Origin: Neorhizobium galegae
GTDB taxonomy: Bacteria; Pseudomonadota; Alphaproteobacteria; Rhizobiales; Rhizobiaceae
Reading direction: 5' to 3'
Assembly: GCF_021391675.1 (NCBI RefSeq)
Contig: NZ_CP090095.1
Span: forward strand, 3,601,501 to 3,665,500
Length of the DNA stretch: 64,000 bases
Part shown: in pieces, positions 1 to 8,077 of the stretch
Numbering within the stretch: position 1 is the stretch's first letter
Layout of the letters: each line of letters begins with the position of its first letter
The notes under the pieces: model-generated
The model's database searches: none
What the model was told of the DNA's origin: nothing
The model's input: only the letters and a program-made list of their open reading frames with translations
Translations under genes and position numbers: made by a program

Positions 1-743
1 ACCGCCAGCTCCGACAGTGTCACGTCGACCGGGGTGCCGAAGACGGTCGTGGTCGAGATGAACGACAGCAGCCCCGCCTCCGTCCGCAATTCCATCGGCA
101 CGGCGATACCCGCATAATCGTGTTTCGGTGCCGATTTCGACGCCCCGTCCGGCACCGGATAGCCGGAAAGCTCTTCCAGCAATGCCTGGAGAACGCGATC
201 GCCGGACGCCGAGATCTGCTGGCGCAGCCGTTCGAGCAGGTGACTACGCCATTCCGCCAGATTGGCGATGTAAGGCGCGAGGCCCTGCGGATGCAGGCTG
301 AGCCGCAGGACATTGACCGGCCCCTCGATCAACGACCGGTCGGCGACATCGGCAAGCAGCGGCGCCACCGCGGCATTTGCAGCCATCAGCGTCCAGTGCC
401 GGTCGACGGCGAGCGCCGGGAAAGGCTCATGGCCTTTCAGCACCATGTCGATCGCCCGCCGCGCCGGCTGAAGTGCCGGATCGTCGAGCTTGCGCTCGGC
501 AAAGACCGGCGCAAAACCGGCGGCGAGCAGCATCGGATTGCGCTCGCGAAGCGGCACGTCAAGCCGCTCCGCCAGATGCAGGAGCATGTCCCGGCTCGGG
601 GCCGCCCGTCCGCTTTCGATGAAGCTCAGATGACGCTGCGAGATATCGGCCTCGAGCGCCAGGTCGAGTTGGCTCATGCGCCGGCGGCGGCGCCATTCGC
701 GCAGAAAATCACCGAGGGGGCGGGCGGGTGCGAGAGTCGTCAT
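1..743 (-). CDS. XRE-family regulator with MmyB-like ligand domain (partial, 3' end outside window)
   Basis: The frame reads leftward from an ATG at 743 and is still open at the window edge, giving about 247 residues. Residues 10-65 form a Cro/C1-type helix-turn-helix with the usual MSQLDLALEADISQRHLSFIE-like order, including the SQRHLSFIESGR recognition segment. The remainder has the family pattern of MmyB-like ligand-binding domains (ALAVDRHWTLMAANAAV, then LHPQGLAP), which are usually about 260-280 residues in all, so little is missing. The start codon overlaps the stop of the SnoaL-like gene (ATGA at 740-743), so the two are translationally coupled. Proteins of this type usually repress or activate a neighbouring small oxidoreductase or SnoaL gene; the ligand is unknown. 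The inverted repeat at 1124-1148 is a candidate autoregulatory site. Confidence 0.88.
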   Translation of the reverse strand, partial: MTTLAPARPLGDFLREWRRRRRMSQLDLALEADISQRHLSFIESGRAAPSRDMLLHLAERLDVPLRERNPMLLAAGFAPVFAERKLDDPALQPARRAIDMVLKGHEPFPALAVDRHWTLMAANAAVAPLLADVADRSLIEGPVNVLRLSLHPQGLAPYIANLAEWRSHLLERLRQQISASGDRVLQALLEELSGYPVPDGASKSAPKHDYAGIAVPMELRTEAGLLSFISTTTVFGTPVDVTLSELA

Positions 744-1105
744 GCGGCAGCCGGGACCTGGTCGAGAAAACCGCAGACCGACTTCAACCGGCCGTTTTCC
801 AGGACGGCGAAATCCGTGCCCTTGATCAGCGCCTCGCCGCCTTCCGGGCCGAGGCCCCAGGAAAAGCGCAGATTGTCGTCGTAACCGTCGGGAGTGCCGA
901 TCAGCGTGAAGCGGAAACCCGGAAACCGCACCTGGACGCCTTCGACCAGGCGATCGACGCCCTCATGGCCTTCGCCGCGCATCAGCGGATCGACGTAAAG
1001 CCCGTCTTCCGCCCAGGTTTCGGCGATCATCGTCTTGCGGCGAACGGCATCCGTTTCGTTCCAGATGGCGAGATAACGTTCGGCTTTGGTGTTCGCATCG
1101 GTCAT
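740..1105 (-). CDS. SnoaL-like / NTF2-fold protein
   Basis: A 121-residue protein with the SnoaL_2 pattern: an N-terminal helix (KAERYLAIWNETDAVRRK), then W-A-E-D-G-L-Y-V-D-P-L and a C-terminal beta-sheet ending in a conserved VCGFLDQVP. NTF2-fold proteins form small cone-shaped pockets; members act as cyclases, isomerases or binding proteins, and this sequence does not say which. The start at 1105 is chosen because AAGGAG lies just upstream (reverse complement of 1112-1117). The longer upstream reading lacks a ribosome site and runs through the inverted repeat. It is the first gene of a two-gene operon with the XRE/MmyB regulator, whose ATG overlaps its stop. Confidence 0.8.
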   Translation of the reverse strand: MTDANTKAERYLAIWNETDAVRRKTMIAETWAEDGLYVDPLMRGEGHEGVDRLVEGVQVRFPGFRFTLIGTPDGYDDNLRFSWGLGPEGGEALIKGTDFAVLENGRLKSVCGFLDQVPAAA

Positions 1106-1123
1106 GTCTTTTCTCCTTGAGAT

Positions 1124-1154
1124 CGCCCTGCTCGTGGCAGGCAGGGCGAACATG
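1124..1154 (-). promoter_or_regulatory. Inverted repeat and possible promoter of the SnoaL-XRE operon
   Basis: Two perfect 8-bp arms, CGCCCTGC (1124-1131) and GCAGGGCG (1141-1148), flank a 9-bp spacer between the possible promoter and the ribosome site of the leftward operon. Reading leftward, a weak promoter fits: TTGAGA (reverse complement of 1172-1177), 17 bp, then CATGTT (1149-1154). The dyad lies directly after the -10 box, a position suited to a repressor. Assigning it to the adjacent XRE regulator is inference; an RNA hairpin in the leader is the alternative. Confidence 0.4.
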
Positions 1155-1195
1155 CCGGAGCGGCTGCATCGTCTCAATTACGCGGCAGGTAATAA

Positions 1196-1807
1196 CTATC
1201 GCGCCGAAAGCGCAAGTCTCGCGCCGAGCACCACGAAGGCGCCGGCGAAGATACGTCGCATCCAGGCAAGGATATTCGGCCGCGAGATCACGTGGCTGCG
1301 CACCGAGGCGGCAAACAGGCCGTAGAGGACGAAGACACCGAAGGTCATCAGCATGAAGACGAGGCTGAGTTCAGCCATGCGCAGAACGGGTGCTGCCTCG
1401 TCCCGACCGACAAACTGCGGCAGGAAGGCGAAGAAGAAGATCGACAGTTTCGGGTTGAGCGCATTGGCAAGGATTGCCGACACGATGACTTGGCCAACGG
1501 ATTTCGGCGTCCGGTCCGTCGCGACGGTCAGCGCGCCCTTTTCCTTCAACACCTGCCAGGCCATGAACAGCAGATAGGCGACGCCGAGATATTTGATGAT
1601 TTCGAAGGCCAGGGCGCTGGCATGCAGCAGCGCTGCGAGGCCCGAGATTGCCGCGATCATGTGCGGCAGGGTGCCGAGCGTGCAGCCGAAGGCGGCGACA
1701 ACGCTCGCCCGCGCGCCACGCGACAGGCCGGCGGCGAGCGTGATCAGCACGCCGGTGCCCGGCGACGCGACGACGATGAGGGAAGTGATCAGGAATTCCG
1801 GGCTCAT
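1196..1807 (-). CDS. LysE/RhtB family amino-acid exporter
   Basis: A 203-residue membrane protein of the LysE superfamily, which exports amino acids or small metabolites by proton exchange. The N-terminus (SPEFLITSLIVVASPGTGVL) carries the family's SPGP-like turn after the first helix. The next segment, GAGLSRGARASVVAAFGCTLG, has the glycine-rich loop preceding helix 2, and about six hydrophobic segments follow, with a paired-helix C-terminus. Usual length is 200-215. The start at 1807 has AAAGGATC upstream; an in-frame ATG five codons earlier is less well placed. It is separated by 135 bp from the divergent aldolase-like gene. The amino-acid-active enzyme next door hints at amino-acid efflux, but the substrate cannot be read from the sequence. 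Confidence 0.85.
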   Translation of the reverse strand: MSPEFLITSLIVVASPGTGVLITLAAGLSRGARASVVAAFGCTLGTLPHMIAAISGLAALLHASALAFEIIKYLGVAYLLFMAWQVLKEKGALTVATDRTPKSVGQVIVSAILANALNPKLSIFFFAFLPQFVGRDEAAPVLRMAELSLVFMLMTFGVFVLYGLFAASVRSHVISRPNILAWMRRIFAGAFVVLGARLALSAR

Positions 1808-1942
1808 GGGTGATCCTTTCAAGAGGTTTTCCCATGGCTACCGAAGAACCCCACACCGATCTTGAACGAAATTGCAGGCCGGCGATTGCTTGGAGGGGCC
1901 CAGGAACCTATCGTCGCGCCATCTCATTGCGGACCGGATCTC

Positions 1943-3094
1943 ATGACCTCTTCTCCCAAAGACCTCGACATCGGCTATGACCTGCCGGCCTCCGTCGGCG
2001 ACACGATCGACGACATCCAGACGCCGGCGCTGATCATCGATCTCGACGCCTTCGAGCGGAATGTCGGTCGGATGAAAGCCTATGCAAAGGCAATGGGTGT
2101 GCGGCTGCGTCCGCATGCCAAAACCCACAAGTCGGCAGATATCGCGCTTTACCAGATGGCAAACGGCGGGGCCGTCGGCATCTGCTGCCAGAAAGTATCC
2201 GAGGCGGAAGCACTGGTGCGCGGTGGCGTGACCGACGTGCTCGTCGCCAACGAGGTCGCCGATCCGAAGAAGATCGATAGGCTGGCGCGGCTCGCAAAGA
2301 GCGCCCATGTCACCGTCTGCATCGACGATCCGGCAGTCGTTGCAACGCTTTCGGAAGCGGCTATCCGGCATGGCGTGACGCTCGACGTACTGGTGGAGAT
2401 CGATTGCGGAGCCCACCGCTGTGGCGTTCTGCCCGGCGCACCGGCCGTCGAACTCGCAAAAACGGTCGCCGCCGCGCCGAACCTCGCCTTCGTCGGTATC
2501 CAGGCCTATCACGGCAGCGCCCAGCATATCTACGATCCGGCCGAGCGCCGCGCCGCCATCGACAAGGCGATCGGCATGGCGCGGGAAACGGCCGAGCTGC
2601 TGCGCGACGCGGGGCTGGAACCGAAGATCATCACCGGCGCGGGGACCGGCACCCACAATCTCGAAGGCGCGTCCGGCCTCTACAACGAAATCCAGCCGGG
2701 CTCCTACATCTTCATGGATGCCGATTATGCCCGCGTCCGCGCGACGGAGGGTAACGGCACGGTCGGCAGCTTCGAGCATGCGCTGTTCGTACTGACCTCG
2801 ATCATGAGCAAGCCGGCCTCCGGCCGCGCCGTCTGCGATGCGGGGCTGAAGGCCCATTCAATCGACAGCGGCCTGCCGACCGTCTTCGAACGACCCGACC
2901 TCAAATTCGTCAGCGCATCGGACGAACACGGCAAGATCGAGGACCCGCAGGATACGCTGAAGCTCAACGACCGACTGCTCCTCGTTCCGGGCCATTGCGA
3001 CCCGACATGCAATCTCTACGACTGGTATGTCTGTGTGCGGAACGGCCGCGTCGAGGCGCTCTGGCCGGTCACCGCCCGAGGCAAGCTCTACTAG
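1943..3094 (+). CDS. DSD1/D-threonine-aldolase-family PLP enzyme
   Basis: A 383-residue fold-type III PLP enzyme (alanine-racemase-like barrel plus C-terminal metal domain). Residues 27-40 (TPALIIDLDAFERN) open the barrel. RPHAKTHK at 56-63 carries Lys60, corresponding to the PLP lysine of D-threonine aldolase. Near the C-terminus GHCD gives His351 and Asp353, the H-x-D metal pair of D-threonine aldolases rather than the H-x-C pair of D-serine dehydratases. Likely reaction: retro-aldol cleavage of a D-beta-hydroxy amino acid to glycine plus an aldehyde, needing a divalent metal. The substrate (D-threonine, D-3-hydroxyaspartate or another) is not determined. The start at 1943 fits the family length; a reading from 1862 adds residues without homology character. 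It is convergent with the permease downstream, overlapping by 4 bp. Confidence 0.85.
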   Translation: MTSSPKDLDIGYDLPASVGDTIDDIQTPALIIDLDAFERNVGRMKAYAKAMGVRLRPHAKTHKSADIALYQMANGGAVGICCQKVSEAEALVRGGVTDVLVANEVADPKKIDRLARLAKSAHVTVCIDDPAVVATLSEAAIRHGVTLDVLVEIDCGAHRCGVLPGAPAVELAKTVAAAPNLAFVGIQAYHGSAQHIYDPAERRAAIDKAIGMARETAELLRDAGLEPKIITGAGTGTHNLEGASGLYNEIQPGSYIFMDADYARVRATEGNGTVGSFEHALFVLTSIMSKPASGRAVCDAGLKAHSIDSGLPTVFERPDLKFVSASDEHGKIEDPQDTLKLNDRLLLVPGHCDPTCNLYDWYVCVRNGRVEALWPVTARGKLY

Positions 3095-3873
3095 AACCGG
3101 TGGATGCGCAGGCCCAGCACCTTTTCCGAGATGATCACCACCGCCATCGTCAGCACGATCGAGCAGGTCGAGACGGCCGCCGCTTCCGGCGTGAAATTGG
3201 TGCGCAGATAATCGAACAGCTGGATCGGCAGCGTCGACATGCCGACACCCTTCAGCATGAAGGAAATGGTGAAGACGTCGAACGAGATGATGAAGGCGAA
3301 CAGGCAGCCGCCGATGACGCCAGGCTTGATCAGCGGCAGCATGATCCGCCGGAAGCGGGTGAACCGCCCTGCCCCGAGGCTCTGCGCCGCAAGGCTCCAG
3401 GCCGGATCATAGCTTTCCATCGAGGCCGACACGTTGATGAACACGAAGGGCAGCGTGATCAGCACATGGCCGACGATCATGCCGACCAGGTTCTGCGTGC
3501 CGAGGCCGACCGAATAGACGAAGAACAGCAGCGAGATTGCGGTCAGCACTTCCGGCAGCAGCAGCGGCGCCAGCATGGCGACCCGTACCGTTTCCTTGAG
3601 CTTGCCGGCGTGCGTCACGTAGAACATCGCCGCCATCGTGCCGATGATGCCGGAGATCACAGTGGTCAGTGCCGCGATCCACAGCGAGGTGCGGATCGCC
3701 CGCATGAACACCTCGTTGTTGAAGAAAACGAGGTACCAGCGGAAGGAGAGCCCCTGCGGCGGGAAGGTGAGGAAAGCGCCGGCATTGAACGAGGCAATCA
3801 CCACGACCGCGATCGGCGCCAACAGGAAAGCGTAGATGATCAGGCAATAGACGGTGAAGAACGGTTTCGACAT
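3091..3873 (-). CDS. ABC transporter permease, PotC type
   Basis: A 260-residue inner-membrane permease with six predicted helices, starting with a hydrophobic segment at residues 8-28. The cytoplasmic EAA loop appears as SLAAQSLGAGRFTRFRRIMLPLIKPG, cut here to its core AAQSLGA...LPLIKPG. This is the permease class used by spermidine/putrescine-type (PotABCD) importers. It starts 4 bp after the stop of the PotB-type permease and is the last gene of a five-gene leftward operon (oxygenase, binding protein, ATPase, two permeases). Its stop overlaps the stop of the aldolase-like gene on the other strand. The substrate is unknown; polyamine annotation by homology alone would be unsafe here. Confidence 0.9.
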   Translation of the reverse strand: MSKPFFTVYCLIIYAFLLAPIAVVVIASFNAGAFLTFPPQGLSFRWYLVFFNNEVFMRAIRTSLWIAALTTVISGIIGTMAAMFYVTHAGKLKETVRVAMLAPLLLPEVLTAISLLFFVYSVGLGTQNLVGMIVGHVLITLPFVFINVSASMESYDPAWSLAAQSLGAGRFTRFRRIMLPLIKPGVIGGCLFAFIISFDVFTISFMLKGVGMSTLPIQLFDYLRTNFTPEAAAVSTCSIVLTMAVVIISEKVLGLRIHRF

Positions 3874-3877
3874 GTCT

Positions 3878-4735
3878 CTATGCCTTCCATTTCATGACGG
3901 TCAGCCGCCCGAAGAAAACGACGAAGATCGCACCCGTCACCGACAGCATCAACGCCAGCGCCGAACCGAACGGCCACTGGAACGTATCGATCAGCGCATC
4001 CACCACCGTCACCGCCATGGTCTTGACGCGCAAGCCGCCGATCAGCGACGGCGTCACATAGGCGCTGAGCGACAGGACGAAGACGAGGATGCAGCCGGCC
4101 TGGATGCCCGGCAGCGACAGCGGCAGGGTGATGCGCCGGAAGGAGGTGATCTTCGACGCCCCGAGCGAACGGGCAGCCGCTTCGAGCGACGGATCTATGC
4201 CCTGGATGGCGCTCATGATCGGCAGGATCATGAAAGGCAGGAAGACATGCACCAGCGCGATGATGATGCCGAGCGCATTGTACATCAGCGGCAGCGGCCC
4301 ATCGATCAGGCCCCAGCCGGTCAGCGTGCGGTTGATGATGCCATTATTGCCGAGCAGGATCGTCCAGCCATAACTGCGGATGACGATGCCGACGAGAAGC
4401 GGCGACAGCACCAGCGCGTAGCCGACAGCACGAAAAGCCGAGGCTCCGCGCGCCAGCTGCCAGGCGACCGGATAACCGAGGATCAGGCAGAGGAAGGTCG
4501 TCAGAAAGCCGATCCACAGCGTGTTGATCACCTGTTGGACATAGAAGAAATCCGAGAAGAATTTTCCGTAATTGCCAAGCGTGAAGCCCGGCCCATAGGG
4601 CGTTCCCTGCCCCGGCATACGGAAGCTCATGACGACGATATTGAGATAGGGCAGCACGAGGAAGACGCCGAGCAGGATCGCGGCGGGTGCGATCAGCAGC
4701 AGCGGTCCGAGTCGTTTCTTGGACGGAACATTCAT
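3878..4735 (-). CDS. ABC transporter permease, PotB type
   Basis: A 285-residue permease with an N-terminal membrane helix (LLLIAPAAILLGVFLVLPYL) and five more hydrophobic segments. The EAA motif is visible as EAAARSLGASKITSFRR followed by LPLSLPG. It pairs with the PotC-type permease to form the channel of the importer. Its ATG overlaps the stop of the ATPase gene (4732-4735, ATGA), so the two are coupled. Length and helix pattern are normal for the family. Confidence 0.9.
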   Translation of the reverse strand: MNVPSKKRLGPLLLIAPAAILLGVFLVLPYLNIVVMSFRMPGQGTPYGPGFTLGNYGKFFSDFFYVQQVINTLWIGFLTTFLCLILGYPVAWQLARGASAFRAVGYALVLSPLLVGIVIRSYGWTILLGNNGIINRTLTGWGLIDGPLPLMYNALGIIIALVHVFLPFMILPIMSAIQGIDPSLEAAARSLGASKITSFRRITLPLSLPGIQAGCILVFVLSLSAYVTPSLIGGLRVKTMAVTVVDALIDTFQWPFGSALALMLSVTGAIFVVFFGRLTVMKWKA

Positions 4736-5775
4736 GCGGCGCTTCCGAGCGGCCAGAAGCGATCGGCCGGCGCATGCACGAGCACCTGCTCGCCATCGGC
4801 AAACCGCGTGCGCGGGAACGTCTGCACGTTGACGACGGCGCCGGTCGCAAGCTCCAGCCGGTAATCGACAAGACTGCCGGAATAATAGCTCGACAGAACC
4901 TTGGCCGGCGCCCCTGTGGAACCTGAGTTGATCGGCAGCAACTCGACCGCTTCCGGACGCAGAGCCAGCATCAGCTCGGCACCATCGGCAAAATCTCCGC
5001 TGACCGGCACATCGCCGAAGGCCGTCGAAACGACGCGATTGCCGACCTTGCCGCGGATGATGTTCACCTGTCCGACGAACTCGGCGACCTCCAGATTGGC
5101 CGGCCGCTCGTAAATGTCGGAGGGCGTGCCGATCTGGGCGATGCGGCCGCCGAACATCACCACGACCCGGTCGGACATGGTCATTGCCTCGGCCTGGTCG
5201 TGGGTGACGTAGACTGTGGTAATGCCGACCCGGCGCTGCAGGTCGCGGATGAAGACACGCATCTCCTCGCGCAGCTTGGCGTCGAGATTGGCGAGAGGTT
5301 CGTCGAGCAGCAGAATTTTTGGCTCGATGACCAAAGCGCGGGCAAGCGCCACGCGCTGCTGCTGGCCGCCGGAAAGCTGGCGCGGATAACGCTCCGAATA
5401 GCCCGTGAGCTGCACCATATCCAGCACCTTGGCGATGCGGGTGCGGATCTCGTCCTTTGGAAGCTTCCGCATCTCAAGCCCGAAAGCGAGGTTCTTTTCG
5501 ACCGTCATATGCGGAAAGAGCGCATAGTTCTGGAAGACCATGCCGATATCGCGCTCTTCGACCGGCACATGCACGACGTCTCGCCCGTCGAAGCGGATCG
5601 CGCCCGCGGTCGCATCCTCGAAACCGGCGATCATCTTCAGCGTCGTCGTCTTGCCGCAACCGGACGGCCCGAGCAGCGAGATGAACTCGCCCTCGGCTAT
5701 CCTGATCGAAATGCTGTTGACCGCAGGACCCTGCCCGTAGTCCTTGGTCAGCTTTTCGATGCTAACCTCTGTCAT
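4732..5775 (-). CDS. ABC transporter ATP-binding protein, PotA type
   Basis: A 347-residue ATPase. Walker A is GPSGCGKTT (residues 36-44), the Q-loop lies in MVFQNYALFPHMTV, the signature is LSGGQQQRVALARAL (about 135-149), Walker B is ILLLDEPLANLD, and the switch histidine is in VYVTHDQAEAM. Residues 240-347 form a TOBE regulatory domain typical of the polyamine/iron/sugar ATPases. It energises the two downstream permeases. The 90-bp gap to the binding-protein gene includes an imperfect dyad repeating the word GATCATG (near 5818-5851), which may be an mRNA hairpin favouring higher expression of the binding protein. Confidence 0.92.
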   Translation of the reverse strand: MTEVSIEKLTKDYGQGPAVNSISIRIAEGEFISLLGPSGCGKTTTLKMIAGFEDATAGAIRFDGRDVVHVPVEERDIGMVFQNYALFPHMTVEKNLAFGLEMRKLPKDEIRTRIAKVLDMVQLTGYSERYPRQLSGGQQQRVALARALVIEPKILLLDEPLANLDAKLREEMRVFIRDLQRRVGITTVYVTHDQAEAMTMSDRVVVMFGGRIAQIGTPSDIYERPANLEVAEFVGQVNIIRGKVGNRVVSTAFGDVPVSGDFADGAELMLALRPEAVELLPINSGSTGAPAKVLSSYYSGSLVDYRLELATGAVVNVQTFPRTRFADGEQVLVHAPADRFWPLGSAA

Positions 5776-5865
5776 GAAATTCCACTTTCCAATTGAAGTG
5801 CCTGACCCGAAAAAAGCCGATCATGATCTGCTTTTGAAGGCAGACCATGATCGCAGCGGGGGAAA

Positions 5866-6903
5866 TCACTTGATGGTCTTCGCCCAGCGTTCGGCGAGCT
5901 CGCCCTGCTTTTCGTTGACGAAGTTCCAGTCCCAGGTGAGGATCTTGTCCATGTCGGCACCGGAAACCGGCACGTCGACCTTGAGATCCGCTGGCACGAT
6001 CACCTTGGAATTGGTCGGCGAGATGAAGAACTCCTTCATCATCATCCCTTGTACTTCCGGCGACAGCAGGAAGTTGGCGTACTGGTAGGCCAGCTCTTTT
6101 TCCGGCGCGTTGGCGAGGATGTTGATGGTCTGATCGAACATGAACATCCCTTCCTCCGGGATGATACAGTCGACCGGCAGGCCCTGGCGGCGCAGGCGAG
6201 CGATCTCGCCGAAGTCGAAGGGTGCGACGACGATCTCGCCGGAGGCAAGGCCGGTCGACATGTTGAAATCCACCTGGATCACCGAGCCCAGCTTTTGAAG
6301 CGCTGCAAAACCGGCATCGACGTCGTACTGGTCCTTGCCGAAGATCTTCGAGAACAGCAGCAGTTCCATCTTGCCGGCGCTGTTGGCGAAGTTGTAGAGG
6401 CCGATCTTGCCCTTGAACTCCGGATTGTTCCAGAGGTCCTTCCAGGACTTCGGCTTGGTCTTCACCAGGTCCGTGCGGTAGCCGATGCCGATCGGCGAAA
6501 CGGCGCCGATCGCGCCCCAGCCGTCGGTCTTCTTGGCGAGCGGATAGAGGTCGGCGTAGTTCGGCAGCTTGGTGAGGTCGAGCTTCTCGAAGAAACCTTC
6601 CTTGCGCAGGCCCGAAGCGAAGACCTCGTTGGTCATCACCATCGAATAGGGAGGCTTGGCGGCCCCCGCCGCCCGCAGGTTGGCGCCCCAGACACGGCCG
6701 TTGCCGACGTCGAGCGTCACGGCGACGCCGGTCTGTTTGGTGAAGGCGGGACCGACGGTCGAACGCCAGTACTGTTCCCACACCCCGCCGAGCGTCGGCA
6801 CGACCAGCGTCTTGGCTTGAGCCCGCGCCGGAAGGCCGAAAAGGCCGGCCGCAGCGAATGCACCCATTCCGGCAAGCGTTTGCCGCCTTGTCAAATCCAT
6901 CAT
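5866..6903 (-). CDS. ABC transporter substrate-binding protein, PotD type
   Basis: A 345-residue periplasmic binding protein. The N-terminus has a twin-arginine-like signal (LTRRQTLAG at residues 4-12, then a hydrophobic stretch ending in LPARAQA near residue 30), so it is probably exported, possibly by Tat. The mature part (TLVVPTLGGVWEQYWRSTVGPAF) follows the two-lobed PotD/AfuA pattern. It delivers its ligand to the downstream ATPase/permeases. The gene sits between a 2OG/Fe(II) oxygenase and the transporter, all facing away from psuK-psuG. A nucleoside or pyrimidine-like ligand is therefore as likely as a polyamine; this is inference. ATGs at 6903 and 6900 are both possible starts. Confidence 0.9.
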   Translation of the reverse strand: MMDLTRRQTLAGMGAFAAAGLFGLPARAQAKTLVVPTLGGVWEQYWRSTVGPAFTKQTGVAVTLDVGNGRVWGANLRAAGAAKPPYSMVMTNEVFASGLRKEGFFEKLDLTKLPNYADLYPLAKKTDGWGAIGAVSPIGIGYRTDLVKTKPKSWKDLWNNPEFKGKIGLYNFANSAGKMELLLFSKIFGKDQYDVDAGFAALQKLGSVIQVDFNMSTGLASGEIVVAPFDFGEIARLRRQGLPVDCIIPEEGMFMFDQTINILANAPEKELAYQYANFLLSPEVQGMMMKEFFISPTNSKVIVPADLKVDVPVSGADMDKILTWDWNFVNEKQGELAERWAKTIK

Positions 6904-6984
6904 GTTCAGTTCCCCTTGTTACGGTCTTACGAGACCTTGCTGTGCCGGCGGTTCTCCGCTTCTGCGCACGAAATTGGTCGATGA

Positions 6985-7959
6985 TCAGCCTTTGGAAAAA
7001 GCCTGCTTCGTCTTCAGGTCGATGTATTCGCCATAGGTGATCGGCTCATATTTGGCACCACCCTTTACGAACGGCTCCAGGCACTCGATCACCGTATCCT
7101 TGGACGGATTGAGGAAGAACGGGATCGACTGACGACGCGCCGTGCCCTTAAAACCGGTTGGTGGATTGGCAACGCGGTGCGGCGTCGAGACCCATTCGTC
7201 ATTCGTCCAGCGCATGAAGGCGTCGGCGATGTTGATCACATAAGCCCCTTCGATCGACGGCGCATCCAGCCAGTCGCCGTTGCGGTTGCGCACCTGCAGC
7301 CCACCGGCGGATGCCTCCGAGCGCAGGATGGTCATGAAGCCGTAATCGGTGTGGACGCCGGCGCGCATCTGGCCCGGCAGCGGCGATTCGTCCTGTTCCG
7401 GATAATTGATGACGCGCAGCGCCGAGAGATGGTTTTCGAAGGAAGGTTCGAAATAAGACTGATCGAGCCCGATCGCCTGGCAGAAGATGCGGCGCATATG
7501 CTTGGCAAGGATTTCCATTTCCTTGAAATAGTCGCGGAACGCCCGCTCCAGCCCGTCCGGCCGGTCCGGCCAGGTGTCGCCGGGAAGGTTCTGGCCGAAG
7601 TTCAGGCTTTCCTTGTAGTCGCCGGGCGTCTTGATGCCGAGGGTGGCGGCAAGCGCCTCTTCGGCGATCGGCGAAAACGCGACGCCGCCCGGAACGCCGG
7701 TGCCGCGGCCCTGGGTCTTCTTCCAATCCTGCGGGTAATCGAAGAAGGCGCGGGCGAGATTGTAGAGCCTCGACGTCGCCTCCGGCGAAACGCCGTGGCC
7801 GGTGACGAGAAAAAAACCGGTGTCGCGGCAGGCCGTCTCGATGGCTTTGACGACGGCGGCAGCGCCGGCTTCGTTGCGGATGAAGGAGCCCACGTCGATG
7901 ACGGGGATGCTGGGAACGGCACCATTGGATGACACAGGATTGGCGCTCGAAACGGGCAT
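6985..7959 (-). CDS. 2-oxoglutarate/Fe(II) oxygenase, isopenicillin-N-synthase-like
   Basis: A 324-residue oxygenase with an N-terminal DIOX_N region (SIPVIDVGSF, later DTGFFLVTGHGV) and a C-terminal jelly-roll core. Iron ligands are His203 and Asp205 (HTD) and His261 (in STPHRV); the 2OG anchor is Arg276-x-Ser278. The family hydroxylates or oxidises small molecules such as thymine (thymine 7-hydroxylase), flavonoids and hormones. The start at 7959 is supported by GGAGG 6-7 bases upstream. It heads the operon with the PotD-type importer and is divergent from psuK, 118 bp away, across a shared repeat array. The context suggests oxidation of an imported nucleobase or nucleoside derivative; the sequence alone does not give the substrate. 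Confidence 0.9.
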   Translation of the reverse strand: MPVSSANPVSSNGAVPSIPVIDVGSFIRNEAGAAAVVKAIETACRDTGFFLVTGHGVSPEATSRLYNLARAFFDYPQDWKKTQGRGTGVPGGVAFSPIAEEALAATLGIKTPGDYKESLNFGQNLPGDTWPDRPDGLERAFRDYFKEMEILAKHMRRIFCQAIGLDQSYFEPSFENHLSALRVINYPEQDESPLPGQMRAGVHTDYGFMTILRSEASAGGLQVRNRNGDWLDAPSIEGAYVINIADAFMRWTNDEWVSTPHRVANPPTGFKGTARRQSIPFFLNPSKDTVIECLEPFVKGGAKYEPITYGEYIDLKTKQAFSKG

Positions 7960-7975
7960 GACCTTCCTCCAATTT

Positions 7976-8023
7976 ACATCTGACAAACAGATGTTGACAA
8001 AAACATCTGTTGTTGTCCATAAC
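7976..8023. promoter_or_regulatory. Shared operator/promoter region between oxygenase and psuK
   Basis: Three copies of the 7-bp word ACATCTG alternate in orientation: ACATCTG 7976-7982, CAGATGT 7988-7994, ACATCTG 8003-8009. Copies 1-2 form a perfect dyad with a 5-bp spacer; copies 2-3 form an 8-bp dyad (7988-7995/8002-8009) with a 6-bp spacer. A rightward promoter overlaps: TTGACA 7994-7999 and CATAAC 8018-8023, 18 bp apart. A leftward TTGTCA/GTAAAT pair can also be read through the array. One regulator could control both operons; the HTH domain fused to PsuK is the nearest candidate. Confidence 0.65.
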
Positions 8024-8077
8024 AAAATTAACGAAGTTGCAACGTGGTTCTCTCGCCTCAAGGACGATCGACTGAAC

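Noticed and set aside
3091..6903. A firm polyamine (spermidine/putrescine) transporter assignment
   Set aside because: Family resemblance covers many substrates, and the genes share an operon with an oxygenase and a control region with psuKG rather than polyamine genes.
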